16,367 nt of DNA, taken from the NCBI GenBank assembly GCA_964402115.1, contig CAYOBW010000155.1, positions 1-16,367 on the forward strand, written 5' to 3'. The notes beneath the pieces were generated by a model, which was given only the letters and a program-made list of their open reading frames with translations, had not been told where the DNA came from and ran no database searches. This document shows positions 1 through 8,105 of the stretch, piece after piece. The DNA is from CAYOBW01 sp964402115. GTDB lineage: Bacteria > Verrucomicrobiota > Kiritimatiellia > UBA8416 > CAYOBW01. Each line of letters begins with the position of its first letter. Position 1 is the stretch's first letter. Both the position numbers and the translations under genes were made by a program.

Positions 1-825
1 GTCGCCCATGAAACCGTGGGGACGGTCCGCGAAGAGATGGATCTCGGCCGGGATTCTCATCCTGCGAAGCTGGCGGTAGATCTGCGTGGAGCCGTTCGGC
101 GAGTAAATGTCCGCCCCGCCGTGGAAGAGCGCCATCGGACAAGTCTTCGCGTCGAACTTGAACACGTCCGAGAGCTTTACGTCGATCGCGTCGCCCTCGC
201 GCGTGTTGGGACCGACGAGTCCGTCCGTGAGCGCGTAGGCGGTGTAGATCGGCACCGCCCAGTTGACGTGGCACGGAAGCTGGTCGAGCGCGTCGACCGG
301 CCCGTACGCCGGCGTGAGCGCGCTCGTCGCGAGCAAGACCGTCAGGTGCGAGCCCGCGGAGAACCCGAACGCGCCGATCTTCTCCGGGTCGAACCCTCGT
401 TTCTTCGCATCGTTGCGGACGAGACGGACGGCGCGTTGCCCGTCCTCCCACGCGCTCTGGTAGATCGGCAACCCTTGCGGACGCGGCGTACGGTAGGTGA
501 GGCTCGCGCAAACGAACCCGAGTTCGGTGAACTTCTTCGCGGCCTGGTCAATCCAGCGCCCGTCGCAGCAACTCTGATAACCGCCGCCGGAAATGAGCAG
601 CATGCAGCCGCCGTTCTTCCCCGTCGGCGCCTCGTACCAATCGAGATACGGCATCGCATGTTCCGCCGCCTTGAATCCCGGCGTGTTCACCTCCTGGGTG
701 GTCGCCGCGATCTGCTGGGTCTGGAACCCCGGGATCTTTCCTTCCGGCCACAGCGCGACCCGTTCCCCGGCGAACGCCAGCACAGCGACCAGCAACCAAG
801 AACCCAGAACCAACATCTTCCTCAT
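1..825 (-). CDS. Secreted alpha/beta-hydrolase esterase (acetylxylan-esterase/dienelactone-hydrolase-like), 3' end cut by the window
   Basis: The frame is open from an ATG at 825 to the left edge (275 codons, no stop), so the C-terminus lies outside the window. A clear AGGAAGG ribosome site sits about 8 bases before the ATG. Residues 1-20 form a short signal peptide (MRKMLVLGSWLLVAVLAFAG). The fold is shown by an oxyanion-type GGGY at 80-83, the nucleophile elbow GFSAG with Ser156, a candidate acid Asp239 in HGGAD, and a candidate His270 in RPHGF. Family members remove acetyl or other acyl groups from sugars or small esters. The protein follows the GH51 gene on the same strand after 152 bp, so hemicellulose de-esterification in the periplasm or outside the cell is the natural inference. 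The exact ester is not predictable. The family call is firm and the substrate is not. Confidence 0.88.
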   Translation of the reverse strand, partial: MRKMLVLGSWLLVAVLAFAGERVALWPEGKIPGFQTQQIAATTQEVNTPGFKAAEHAMPYLDWYEAPTGKNGGCMLLISGGGYQSCCDGRWIDQAAKKFTELGFVCASLTYRTPRPQGLPIYQSAWEDGQRAVRLVRNDAKKRGFDPEKIGAFGFSAGSHLTVLLATSALTPAYGPVDALDQLPCHVNWAVPIYTAYALTDGLVGPNTREGDAIDVKLSDVFKFDAKTCPMALFHGGADIYSPNGSTQIYRQLRRMRIPAEIHLFADRPHGFMGD

Positions 826-930
826 CGTGTCGCTTCCTTCCTGTCTTCCGTGAGCGCCGCAGCGTGGCAGTGATTCGCCCCGCCGGCCTTTGCGGCTTCA
901 CGCGGTGTTGTACTATACCGAATTGTCCTG

Positions 931-961
931 CCCCCGATAGCTCCAAAGAGGGGTTCGGGGG
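931..961 (-). other. Hairpin between the GH51 and esterase genes
   Basis: CCCCCGA at 931-937 pairs perfectly with TCGGGGG at 955-961 across a 17-base loop. It lies just past the GH51 stop codon and before the esterase leader. No T-run follows on the minus strand, so it is not a canonical intrinsic terminator. It could stabilise or attenuate a transcript running from GH51 into the esterase. Confidence 0.35.
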
Positions 962-977
962 GCTTAACATTCGGGGC

Positions 978-3455
978 TCAGGGCGCTTCGGCGATGCGCA
1001 GGACGGTGTGTGACCAGGCCGGGAACACGCGGGTGAGCGTGGCGCCCGGGACGGCCAGCGGCTCGGTCCTGGGCGCGACCTTGTCGGGACGGTCCAGGGT
1101 GTTGCCGTCCTGCGGCGAGGCCGACGTGAGGACGATGGCGCGGCCGCCGCCGGCCGGCTTCAGCCCTGCGATGTCCAGGCGCGCCTCCACGGGCGTGCCG
1201 CCCGGGTTCGCGACGTGCACGACCAGCTCGCGCGCCCGGCGGTCGAGGCCGGCCGCGGCGTAGAGCGCGGCGGACGTCGCGCGCGTGAGCTCCTGCACGA
1301 GCTTGCCGTCGAGGAAGCACCGCACCGCCTGGCCCTTCGTCTCGACGCGGATGGTGTACCAGCGCCCGGTTTCGATGCGTCCGGGGACTTCCGGCCCGGC
1401 TGGACTGTGGACGCCCTCGATCTCGATGCCGTGCCCGCGGTTGCCCCAGCCGCCGAGGTTCCACCAGTTCCGCTCCTCGGCGCGGGTTTGGAACAGGATC
1501 AGGAAGCCTTCGGCACCGCCGGTTTTGCGCGCCTTGAGGGTGAGCGTGTAGTCGCTCCACGCGGGATCGCCCGCCATGGCCCGGACGTTCTCCCCGCCGC
1601 CCCGCTGACGCAGTAAGCCGTCCGCCGCGTCCCACTGGCCGCCCGACGTGCTCCAGCCGCCCGTGCCGGCGCTGAAGTCGCTTTGGAAAAGCACCTTGCC
1701 GTCACGCTCCACGCGGATGTCGCGGAACTCGGCCTGCGTGTTCCACGTGCCCACGCCGATGCGCCCGGCGACCGCCGCCGCCGCGCCTGCGCCCGCGCGC
1801 GTCACGGTCACGGGCGCCACGACATCGGGCCTGTTCTGCGCGAACAGCGCCTGCACATGGTAGGAAGGCGTCGGCTGCACGCGGCGCGCGTCGAACCAGA
1901 TCAGGTCGGGCGCCCACTGCTGGAAACCGTCGCGCGCGAAGAGCGGGGCGTAGCAGGACATGGCCACGAGGTCCGCGTTACGCAGCAGCCCGGTCATGAA
2001 GGCCGCCTCGTGCAGGGCGTTGAACAGATCGCCGCGCTTGTTGGGCCCGTGGGCCGCGTATTCGCCGGCAAAGACCTTGGGCAGCGCGCGGTCGTAGCGG
2101 TCGTAGCGCGCGTGGTTGGCGAGGAACCACGCCGGCGGGCGGTAGTAGTGCTCGTCCACCGCGAAGGCGGGGACCCCCGCGCGGAACTTGTCCCAGGCGA
2201 ACCGCCAGTGGCCGTCGTCGACGCCGGGGCCCGCGCTCGACAGCACGGCTATCTCGGGATGCTTCGCGCGGATGGCCTTCTCGAACACGACGTAGCGATC
2301 GAAGAAGGGCTGCTGCCACTGCTCGTTGCCGATGGCGAGGTGCTTGAGGCCGAAGGGCGCCGGGTGGCCCATGCGCGCGCGCAGTCCGCCCCAGACGCTG
2401 CCGGCGGGCCCGTTGGCGAACTCGATGAGGTCCAGCGCATCCTGCACCCACGGGCCCAGCTGGTCGAGCGGCACGAGCTGGCCCAGCTGGTACTGGCAGC
2501 TCATGCCGCAGTTGAGGACGGGCACCGGCGCCGCGCCGATGTCCTCGCAGAGCTGGAAGAACTCGAAGAACCCGAGCCCATAGGTCTGGCTGTACTGGGT
2601 GGCGCGGGGGTTGGCCATCACCTCCTGCCAGCGGTTCCAGTTCTGCTTGCGCGCCTCCACGGGGCCGACGGTGTCCTTCCAGCGGTAGGCGTTGGCGAGG
2701 TCCTTGCCCTCGACGATGCAGCCGCCGGGGAAGCGCATGAAGCCGGGCCGCATGTCGGCCAGCACCTGAACGAGGTCGGCGCGCAGGCCGTTCTCGCGCT
2801 GCTTCCAGGTGTTGACGGGGAACAGCGAGATCATGTCCACGTCCACCTGGCCGGCTGCATCCGCCAGCACGGCGAGGCGCGCCTTGTCCTCCCGCGCCGA
2901 GGGTTTCAGGACCACGGTGAACTTCGTCCAGCCGCGGCCGATGCCGGTGACCCGGTCGGCGGCCAGCGCGCTGCCGTCAGGGCTCTCCAGCAGGATCCGC
3001 AACCCGCCTGCGTAGCCCGGCTTCGAGCGGGCGAACAGGGAGCAGCGGTACGCCGCGCCGGCGTCCAGCGGGAGGCCCTCGTAGCCGAGGTTGGAGACGC
3101 CGAGCCCCGCGCCGGCCCGCGCGACGTCGATCCGCACGAAGCGCGGGTTGTTGGGATGGATCGGATCGTCGCCGGCGAACTCGGCCGTACCTGCGGCGGC
3201 GCCGCGCTGCTCCTTGCGCCAGGCGTACAGGCCCTCGCGATGCTCGAAGGAGCGGTTCTCGACCAGCTCGGCATACAAGCCGCCGTCGCCGGCGTAGTTG
3301 ATGTCCTCGAAGAAGATGCCATACATGACCGGCGACACGGCCGCGCCGGGATGAGCGGCGTCTATCGCCAGGATGGCCGCCGGCTCCGCGGCGGCGCAAC
3401 GCAGCAGGGCGAGGCTGCAGAGGGCAAGGCCCGTACGGATACTGCCTGAATTCAT
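978..3455 (-). CDS. GH51 alpha-L-arabinofuranosidase, secreted, with an inserted concanavalin-like module
   Basis: An 825-residue enzyme expected to release terminal alpha-L-arabinofuranose from arabinan, arabinoxylan or similar glycans. The open frame extends upstream to 3626, but that stretch overlaps the Uma2 gene. The ATG at 3455 has an AGGAAGGAAAG ribosome site and starts a signal peptide (residues 1-23), so I chose it. Residues about 100-212 look like a carbohydrate-binding beta-sandwich. The TIM barrel follows (RFPGGCIVEG at 241-250). The acid/base is Glu378 in IGNEQW and the nucleophile is Glu465 in AGEYAA. Residues about 565-730 are an extra concanavalin/DUF1080-like module (FQSDFSAGTGGW to FLDGKLVQEL) set inside the C-terminal beta-sandwich, which resumes at 740-825. 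The insert makes the protein longer than simple GH51 enzymes of about 500-650 residues. It lies 52 bp after the Uma2 gene on the same strand. Confidence 0.93.
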   Translation of the reverse strand: MNSGSIRTGLALCSLALLRCAAAEPAAILAIDAAHPGAAVSPVMYGIFFEDINYAGDGGLYAELVENRSFEHREGLYAWRKEQRGAAAGTAEFAGDDPIHPNNPRFVRIDVARAGAGLGVSNLGYEGLPLDAGAAYRCSLFARSKPGYAGGLRILLESPDGSALAADRVTGIGRGWTKFTVVLKPSAREDKARLAVLADAAGQVDVDMISLFPVNTWKQRENGLRADLVQVLADMRPGFMRFPGGCIVEGKDLANAYRWKDTVGPVEARKQNWNRWQEVMANPRATQYSQTYGLGFFEFFQLCEDIGAAPVPVLNCGMSCQYQLGQLVPLDQLGPWVQDALDLIEFANGPAGSVWGGLRARMGHPAPFGLKHLAIGNEQWQQPFFDRYVVFEKAIRAKHPEIAVLSSAGPGVDDGHWRFAWDKFRAGVPAFAVDEHYYRPPAWFLANHARYDRYDRALPKVFAGEYAAHGPNKRGDLFNALHEAAFMTGLLRNADLVAMSCYAPLFARDGFQQWAPDLIWFDARRVQPTPSYHVQALFAQNRPDVVAPVTVTRAGAGAAAAVAGRIGVGTWNTQAEFRDIRVERDGKVLFQSDFSAGTGGWSTSGGQWDAADGLLRQRGGGENVRAMAGDPAWSDYTLTLKARKTGGAEGFLILFQTRAEERNWWNLGGWGNRGHGIEIEGVHSPAGPEVPGRIETGRWYTIRVETKGQAVRCFLDGKLVQELTRATSAALYAAAGLDRRARELVVHVANPGGTPVEARLDIAGLKPAGGGRAIVLTSASPQDGNTLDRPDKVAPRTEPLAVPGATLTRVFPAWSHTVLRIAEAP

Positions 3456-3507
3456 GATGGCACGTCTTTCCTTCCTGTTCGGCGGTTGTCGCAGCGGCGC
3501 CACACCT

Positions 3508-4122
3508 TCACCCGTATTTCGGCGTCGGGGGCTCGCGCGCCACAAGCGGCTCTTCGCCCGGCTCCAAAGGGAAGTCGAACACCTCCTTGAGCGCAACCTG
3601 CAGGTCTGGAAAGGACGGGCTGACAAGGGTCCGCTCTTTGCCGAGCACGTCGTGAACCTCGTAGTGCTCGCCCCGCAGGACGAGAATCTCCACCATCGCA
3701 GGCCAGGGGGTCACGAGCCAGAACTCCTTGACACCTGATCGCGCGTAGAGGCCCAGCTTCAGCAGGCGATCGCGGGAGGCCGAGCTTTCCGAAAGGACTT
3801 CCACCACCAGGGAGGGCGCCCCGGCAATATGCGTCCGCTGGATCTGGTCGGGCCTGCACACGACCAGCAGATCGGGCTGCACCACATCCTTTTCCGAGAG
3901 GACAACATCCATTGGAGAAACGAACAACTGGCAGGCTTTGCCTCTGAAGTAGGTGTGCAGTGAGGCAAACAACGCCCCCACAATCATCTGATGCCTCGAG
4001 GTTGGGCTGGGCGACATGAGATAGGCGTCGCCGCCGATGATCTCCCAACGCTGGTTGTCGTCCCACGTCCGGTAGTCGGTCCATGTGTGCTGCGGAGCAG
4101 ACTGTCTGGCCGTTTCACTCAT
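3508..4122 (-). CDS. Uma2-family (DUF820) restriction-endonuclease-fold protein
   Basis: A 204-residue protein of the Uma2 family, which has a PD-(D/E)XK nuclease fold but no established physiological role. The start is ATG at 4122 with GAGAGG seven bases upstream. Family features visible are WEIIGG with Glu27 near the N-terminus, the QPDLLVV strand with Asp84, the LVVEVLSES strand with Glu108, and the helix-strand RLLKLGLYARSGVKEFWLV at 119-137. Candidate metal ligands are therefore Asp84 and Glu108. There is no signal peptide, so it should be cytoplasmic, unlike its secreted neighbours. It sits between the GH20 fusion (76 bp upstream) and GH51 (52 bp downstream) on the same strand. Uma2 genes are often scattered singly and multicopy in cyanobacteria and PVC bacteria, so this may be an insertion rather than a pathway member. 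Family call is firm, function unknown. Confidence 0.9.
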   Translation of the reverse strand: MSETARQSAPQHTWTDYRTWDDNQRWEIIGGDAYLMSPSPTSRHQMIVGALFASLHTYFRGKACQLFVSPMDVVLSEKDVVQPDLLVVCRPDQIQRTHIAGAPSLVVEVLSESSASRDRLLKLGLYARSGVKEFWLVTPWPAMVEILVLRGEHYEVHDVLGKERTLVSPSFPDLQVALKEVFDFPLEPGEEPLVAREPPTPKYG

Positions 4123-4172
4123 CGCGCAACCTCTCGCTGGTCAAGAAACTCCGCACCACCCTCCACCCACGC

Positions 4173-4194
4173 TGCGAAGCGGAGCCCCTTCGCA
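4173..4194 (-). terminator. Small hairpin just after the GH20 fusion gene
   Basis: TGCGAAG at 4173-4179 and CTTCGCA at 4188-4194 form a perfect 7-bp stem with an 8-base loop. It begins four bases past the TAG stop of the fusion gene on the minus strand. No T-tract follows, so termination would be weak or factor-dependent. It may instead protect the upstream message end. Confidence 0.35.
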
Positions 4195-4198
4195 CGCT

Positions 4199-7100
4199 CT
4201 ACTTGCCGGACTGACGGAAATGGTCTTCGGTCAAGGCGCCCATCCGTCCGCCGGCGGCGTCGAACAGGGTCGCCCGCACGAAGGTCGGCTTGTCGACGGT
4301 GACGGGGCCGGTGTAGGCCGGCGACTCGACCGTGGGGATCTTCCCGTCCAGGGTATAGCGGATCGTGCCGGGCTCGTCCGCGCGCATGGTCAGCGCGAAG
4401 GAGCGTTCGAACATCCGCTCCTCGACGTTGGACAGCCCGTCGCAGGTCCAGTGCACGACGTGTACGATCTGCTCCAGGAGCGCGTCCGTCGTGGCCAGGC
4501 GCTGCTGGAAGTTCGGCCAGCTCCTGCCGCCGTCCACGCTCCAGTTGCGCTCGCTCAGCGCCGCGAGGGGCCAGCGCAGGTTGGCGAGCTCGACCGCCTC
4601 GCGCTGTTCCCACGAGCAGATCTGCGAGCCGATCAGCGTGTCCGCGGGAGCCAGCTGGCGCCAGGTGGTCTTGGCGAAATCCTTGGTGTATGCGCCGAAG
4701 CGGCAGATGTTCCAGTCGTAGATCTTCCGGGTGTACTCCGTGAGAACGCGCATCACGTACAGCGGGGTCCACGAGGCGTTGATCACCGTGTAGCCGTCTT
4801 CCACGAGCAGGTTCGGCTGGTAGAAGCGGTTCTCGTAGACCATCACGATCACGTCTTTGGGGATGGGGAACTTGCTTTCGGGCTCACGGCCGAAGCCCTC
4901 CCACACGATGGTCCGCTTGCCGTTCTTCTTGACGGCGGCATCCATGAGGACCAGGAAGCGCCGGTACAACTCGTGCTGGCCCTTGGGGCCCAGGCCCAGT
5001 TCCTTGAACGCGGCCTGGAAATGCGCGTTCTGGTCGGCGAAGACATAGTCGGCCTCGTCGCCGCCGATGTGGAAGTACGGCGAGCTCTTGAAGACCTGGC
5101 ACATCTCCCCGATGATCGTCTCGCAGGCCTGGATGACCTCCGGGCGGGCGAAGTTGATGCTCGCGTGGTGCTCGTAGGGCTTGGTGCCGCGGATCATCCA
5201 GAAGTCGGGGTCGGAGCGGTTCAGCGCGGCGCTGTGGCCCGGGATGTCGAACTCGGGCACGAGGGTCACGGCGCGGGCGTCGGCGTAGGCGACGAGGTCG
5301 GCGAGCGCCTCCAGGGTGTAGGACGCGCCGCCGTTCTGGCTCTGCGCCAGCGCCTTAGGGAAGGCCTTGGAGGGGAACATGAACCCCTGGTCGTCGGTCA
5401 GGTGCAGCTGCAGGTAGCGGACCTTGTAGAGGCGGCACAGCTCCACGATTTGCTTCAGGCCGTCGAGCGCGTGATACTGGCGGGCGACGTCGATCAGCAG
5501 GCCGCGGTAGGCTTTGTCCGGCTGGTCGTCGACACGCATCCGCGGCAGCCCGGCCGAGCCGCCCTGGCCGTCGACGGCCTGCAGCAGGGTGACCGTACCC
5601 ATGGCCACCGCGCCGTAGTTACCGCCTGCGACAACCGCCTGGGATCCGACGTCCAGCCGGTAGGCCTCGCCCGCCAGCGCCGCGTCGAGCGTCAGCGCGA
5701 TGTCGCCGGCCCGGGCCGCCCCGCCGACCGCCGGCAGCTTCAGGCCCGTTGTGGCGGCGAGCTCCTCGGACAGCACCCGCGCCAGCGGGAGCAGGGCCGG
5801 ATCGGTCGCCACGATCCGGGCTTGCGCCAGCCGCAGCGGCGCGCCCCTGAGTTCAACTTTCTTGGGCCAGGGGACGAACGCCGGCGAGCTCCGGTCGTCG
5901 GCGGCGGCCGCCGGCGCCGGCGCGTCGGTCCGGCCCGCGGCGGGCGGGACCACGGCCGCGCCTCCGACCAGCGCCCGGCGCACGCCGTCGCCGATCAGGT
6001 TGGCCAGCAGCGCCACGCCTTCGGCGTTGGGGTGGACGCCGTCGTAGGTGAGCACCCCCGCGGGTTTGAAATAGAGCGTCCCGTCCACGCGCAGTTGCGC
6101 GTTGTGGTTTTGGAGGTAGGCGAGGTAGGCCCGGCGCAGGTCCACGAGCGTCGTCCGCGTTTCCGCGGCGACCTTGCGGGTGATTTCGGCGTACTGGTCG
6201 AGTTTGGGGTCGTCGCCATTCCTGCCGTCAGGCAGCTCGCCGTGGACGGTCAGCGTCGCCAGCACCATCCGGGTCCCGCTGGCCGCAGCCGCGGCGACCA
6301 GGTCGCGCAGGGCCTGCGCGAAGACATCCGGGGCCGTGTTGCGCCACCACACGTCGTTGACCCCGATGAAGACCACGGCCAGGCCGGCCTTGTCGGCGGC
6401 GATCATCTCGGCAAACGGCTTCTGGGCGCTGTCGCCGGGGAATGCTCCCTTCTCGGCGCCGTCGCGGACTTGCAGGACGCCGCCGCCGTTGATCCCGCGG
6501 TTGATCAGTCTGATGCTCTTGCCCTTCGTGCCTTCGCCGGCCTTGAGCGCCTTGTCGATCGCCGCGATGTAGCCGTTCTGCCAGGTGATCGAGTCGCCGA
6601 AGAAGGCGATCGTCAGGCCGTCCGCGAGGAGGCCGCCCGCTGCCGTCAGGGTCGCCAGGCCGTTCGTCTCGTACAGCCTGGCGCGCGCGGCCCTGGCGGC
6701 GGGCGAGACGGCGAAGGGCGGATTGACGGCTTCGACCCGCGTCTCGGGCGTCACCTGGCCGTCGGTCCCCATCTTGGCCTTGTAGAGGCCGGCGGGCAGG
6801 CCGGCAGGGTCGGCGAAGCCGATGCGGGCGAGCTGGGCCGCGCTCAGGCCCTTGCCGTCCCGGCCGAAGACCAGCTTGTCCCGGCCGGGCTTGTGGCCGC
6901 GGATCGTCACGGTCTTCGTCAGATCCCACAGGCAGGCGCTGCTGTCTCCCACGAGCAGGGCCGCGGGCGTCTCGCCCATGTCGATCACCGCGTGGGTCTT
7001 CACCGTGAGCGTGGCGAACGCCTCGTCGTGGCCACGCAGTTCCAGCCCGCTGATGTCCGGCCCGCCCAGCGTGACGTTCGCGGCATCGTTGACCTGGTTT

Positions 7101-7618
7101 GGCTTGGCGAGCCGGACGATGGCCGGGCCCTTGACTCCGACGACCAGGTCGCCGGGAATGGCATCGACCCCGGCGGGTTTGTCCAAGTCCAGGATGCCCC
7201 TGGTCAGGGTGAAGGCGCCCGCGAAGGTGTTGGCCCTGGTCCCGGTCAGGACCGACGGACCCACCTGCGGCACGCCGCCGCCGCGCCATTCGAACGCGCC
7301 CCGGCCCGTGATCGCGCCGCTGAAGACCGTGTGATTGCCCCCGCCGGTGTTCATGACGAAGGCGTGGCCGTTGAGGTCGATATCGCCTGTGATGGCGCCG
7401 GTGCGCCAGCCGAACTGTGCATCGCCCTCGAGCCGGTAGCTGACGTCGCGGCCGAACTTTTCGTTCGGGTTCTCGCTGTCGCCGCTGATGTCGGCCGCAC
7501 GGCCGGCCGAGGCGGCTCCAACCCCGCACAGCGCCAGCAAGGCCAGGCAGACCGCATATCGTCTTTCCGGCGGGACGGGCATGCGCCCGCGGGGATCGTC
7601 CTGTGCCAGCACTTTCAT
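4199..7618 (-). CDS. Three-part secreted protein: PATR-type beta-strand leader + SGNH hydrolase + GH20 beta-N-acetylhexosaminidase
   Basis: A 1139-residue protein. A hydrophobic signal peptide spans about residues 21-41. Residues 60-295 resemble autotransporter-associated beta-strand repeat regions (for example NTFAGAFTLTRGILDLDK at 130-147). The SGNH hydrolase spans 335-550 with block I GDSIT (Ser343), GVND (Asn421) and DGVHP (Asp526, His529), so it should remove acyl groups. A Pro/Ala-rich linker (551-579) leads to the GH20 N-terminal alpha/beta domain (580-700) and the GH20 barrel (703-1065), with HLTDDQGF at 739-746 and the catalytic pair Asp854-Glu855 in HIGGDEAD. Residues 1076-1130 are a chitobiase-type C-terminal beta domain (TIRYTLDGKIPT). 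The start is ambiguous. ATG 7618 lacks a ribosome site, and ATG 7582 gives a shorter, more usual signal peptide (MPVPPERRYAVCLALLALC). Likely substrates are O-acylated, GlcNAc/GalNAc-containing glycans (inference). Confidence 0.9.
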   Translation of the reverse strand: MKVLAQDDPRGRMPVPPERRYAVCLALLALCGVGAASAGRAADISGDSENPNEKFGRDVSYRLEGDAQFGWRTGAITGDIDLNGHAFVMNTGGGNHTVFSGAITGRGAFEWRGGGVPQVGPSVLTGTRANTFAGAFTLTRGILDLDKPAGVDAIPGDLVVGVKGPAIVRLAKPNQVNDAANVTLGGPDISGLELRGHDEAFATLTVKTHAVIDMGETPAALLVGDSSACLWDLTKTVTIRGHKPGRDKLVFGRDGKGLSAAQLARIGFADPAGLPAGLYKAKMGTDGQVTPETRVEAVNPPFAVSPAARAARARLYETNGLATLTAAGGLLADGLTIAFFGDSITWQNGYIAAIDKALKAGEGTKGKSIRLINRGINGGGVLQVRDGAEKGAFPGDSAQKPFAEMIAADKAGLAVVFIGVNDVWWRNTAPDVFAQALRDLVAAAAASGTRMVLATLTVHGELPDGRNGDDPKLDQYAEITRKVAAETRTTLVDLRRAYLAYLQNHNAQLRVDGTLYFKPAGVLTYDGVHPNAEGVALLANLIGDGVRRALVGGAAVVPPAAGRTDAPAPAAAADDRSSPAFVPWPKKVELRGAPLRLAQARIVATDPALLPLARVLSEELAATTGLKLPAVGGAARAGDIALTLDAALAGEAYRLDVGSQAVVAGGNYGAVAMGTVTLLQAVDGQGGSAGLPRMRVDDQPDKAYRGLLIDVARQYHALDGLKQIVELCRLYKVRYLQLHLTDDQGFMFPSKAFPKALAQSQNGGASYTLEALADLVAYADARAVTLVPEFDIPGHSAALNRSDPDFWMIRGTKPYEHHASINFARPEVIQACETIIGEMCQVFKSSPYFHIGGDEADYVFADQNAHFQAAFKELGLGPKGQHELYRRFLVLMDAAVKKNGKRTIVWEGFGREPESKFPIPKDVIVMVYENRFYQPNLLVEDGYTVINASWTPLYVMRVLTEYTRKIYDWNICRFGAYTKDFAKTTWRQLAPADTLIGSQICSWEQREAVELANLRWPLAALSERNWSVDGGRSWPNFQQRLATTDALLEQIVHVVHWTCDGLSNVEERMFERSFALTMRADEPGTIRYTLDGKIPTVESPAYTGPVTVDKPTFVRATLFDAAGGRMGALTEDHFRQSGK

Positions 7619-7626
7619 GCGCGCGA

Positions 7627-7655
7627 GGATGCCAGAAGCAGGCTCGAGGTGTCAA
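7627..7655 (-). promoter_or_regulatory. Possible promoter for the SGNH-GH20 gene
   Basis: A consensus -35 TTGACA reads on the minus strand at 7655-7650. Seventeen bases further is GCATCC (7632-7627), a poor -10. If used, transcription would start near 7620, almost at the first ATG (7618). This would fit translation from the internal ATG at 7582 with a roughly 38-base leader. The weak -10 keeps confidence low. Confidence 0.22.
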
Positions 7656-7734
7656 TGCGGGCGCGCCGGGGGCGAGGCATTATCGCCCGAACGAGCATGG
7701 TAGTGTTCGCGGACGGGGCTGGTGGCATCACGCA

Positions 7735-7753
7735 GGTAGATGAAGGATCTACC
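7735..7753. repeat. 19-bp interrupted palindrome (possible operator or hairpin)
   Basis: GGTAGAT at 7735-7741 and ATCTACC at 7747-7753 are perfect inverted arms around five bases (GAAGG). The site lies 117 bp upstream of the SGNH-GH20 first ATG. The geometry fits a dimeric regulator site or a small RNA hairpin. No regulator gene is adjacent. Confidence 0.4.
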
Positions 7754-7988
7754 ATGTTGATCGTTGCGCGTTCGTTTGGTCTTGAGACTCCAGCCCTGAA
7801 GCTCTACTTTCCGCCTTGCTGGCAGGGGGCGGAGAGCCGCACACGCTACGTCCACCTCCTCCGTAGACGCCCCGGCAGTTCTTGCCCTTGGTCGGGCCGG
7901 TGACTTCCGACATGGACGTCGAAAGGACCGAGGTTGGCGGGCGGGGATGAGGACTTCTGAGAGAGGGGATGGCGGGAGGAGCGAGATC

Positions 7989-8105
7989 GTCGGAGTCGGG
8001 GTCGCTATCGGGATCGGTATCGACATCCCGCTGCGAGGTCGGCGGGGGGTGTCAGGCAGGAACAGGGACGACCCCGATACCGATACCGACGCCGACCCCG
8101 ACGGA
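7989..8105. repeat. Inverted array of hexamer repeats (RTCGNN / GAYNNN), six units per arm
   Basis: The left arm 7989-8024 reads as six consecutive hexamers: GTCGGA, GTCGGG, GTCGCT, ATCGGG, ATCGGT, ATCGAC. The right arm 8070-8105 reads as six hexamers on the opposite sense: GACCCC, GATACC, GATACC, GACGCC, GACCCC, GACGGA. With one register shift, about 24 of 30 central bases pair between arms. The 45-base spacer (8025-8069) holds G-rich sequence. Either strand could fold into a long imperfect stem. Unit drift suggests an old, slipping repeat rather than coding sequence. Confidence 0.75.

Noticed and set aside
911..940. TATAGT on the minus strand as a -10 box for the esterase gene
   Set aside because: No acceptable -35 lies 16-18 bases upstream; the nearest AGGACA is only six bases away.
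1683..3449. Plus-strand open frame of 588 codons
   Set aside because: Antisense shadow of the GH51 gene, no motif and no ribosome site.
3456..3626. N-terminal extension of the GH51 frame
   Set aside because: It runs into the Uma2 gene and would bury the signal peptide that starts at ATG 3455.
6228..7655. Minus-strand open frame of 475 codons
   Set aside because: Same strand but another frame of the SGNH-GH20 gene, with Arg/Gly-rich nonsense composition.
4085..7903. Plus-strand open frame of 1272 codons
   Set aside because: It lies antisense to the SGNH-GH20 gene, is rich in Arg/Gly/Ala/Val without domain motifs, and arises from GC-biased third positions in the real gene.
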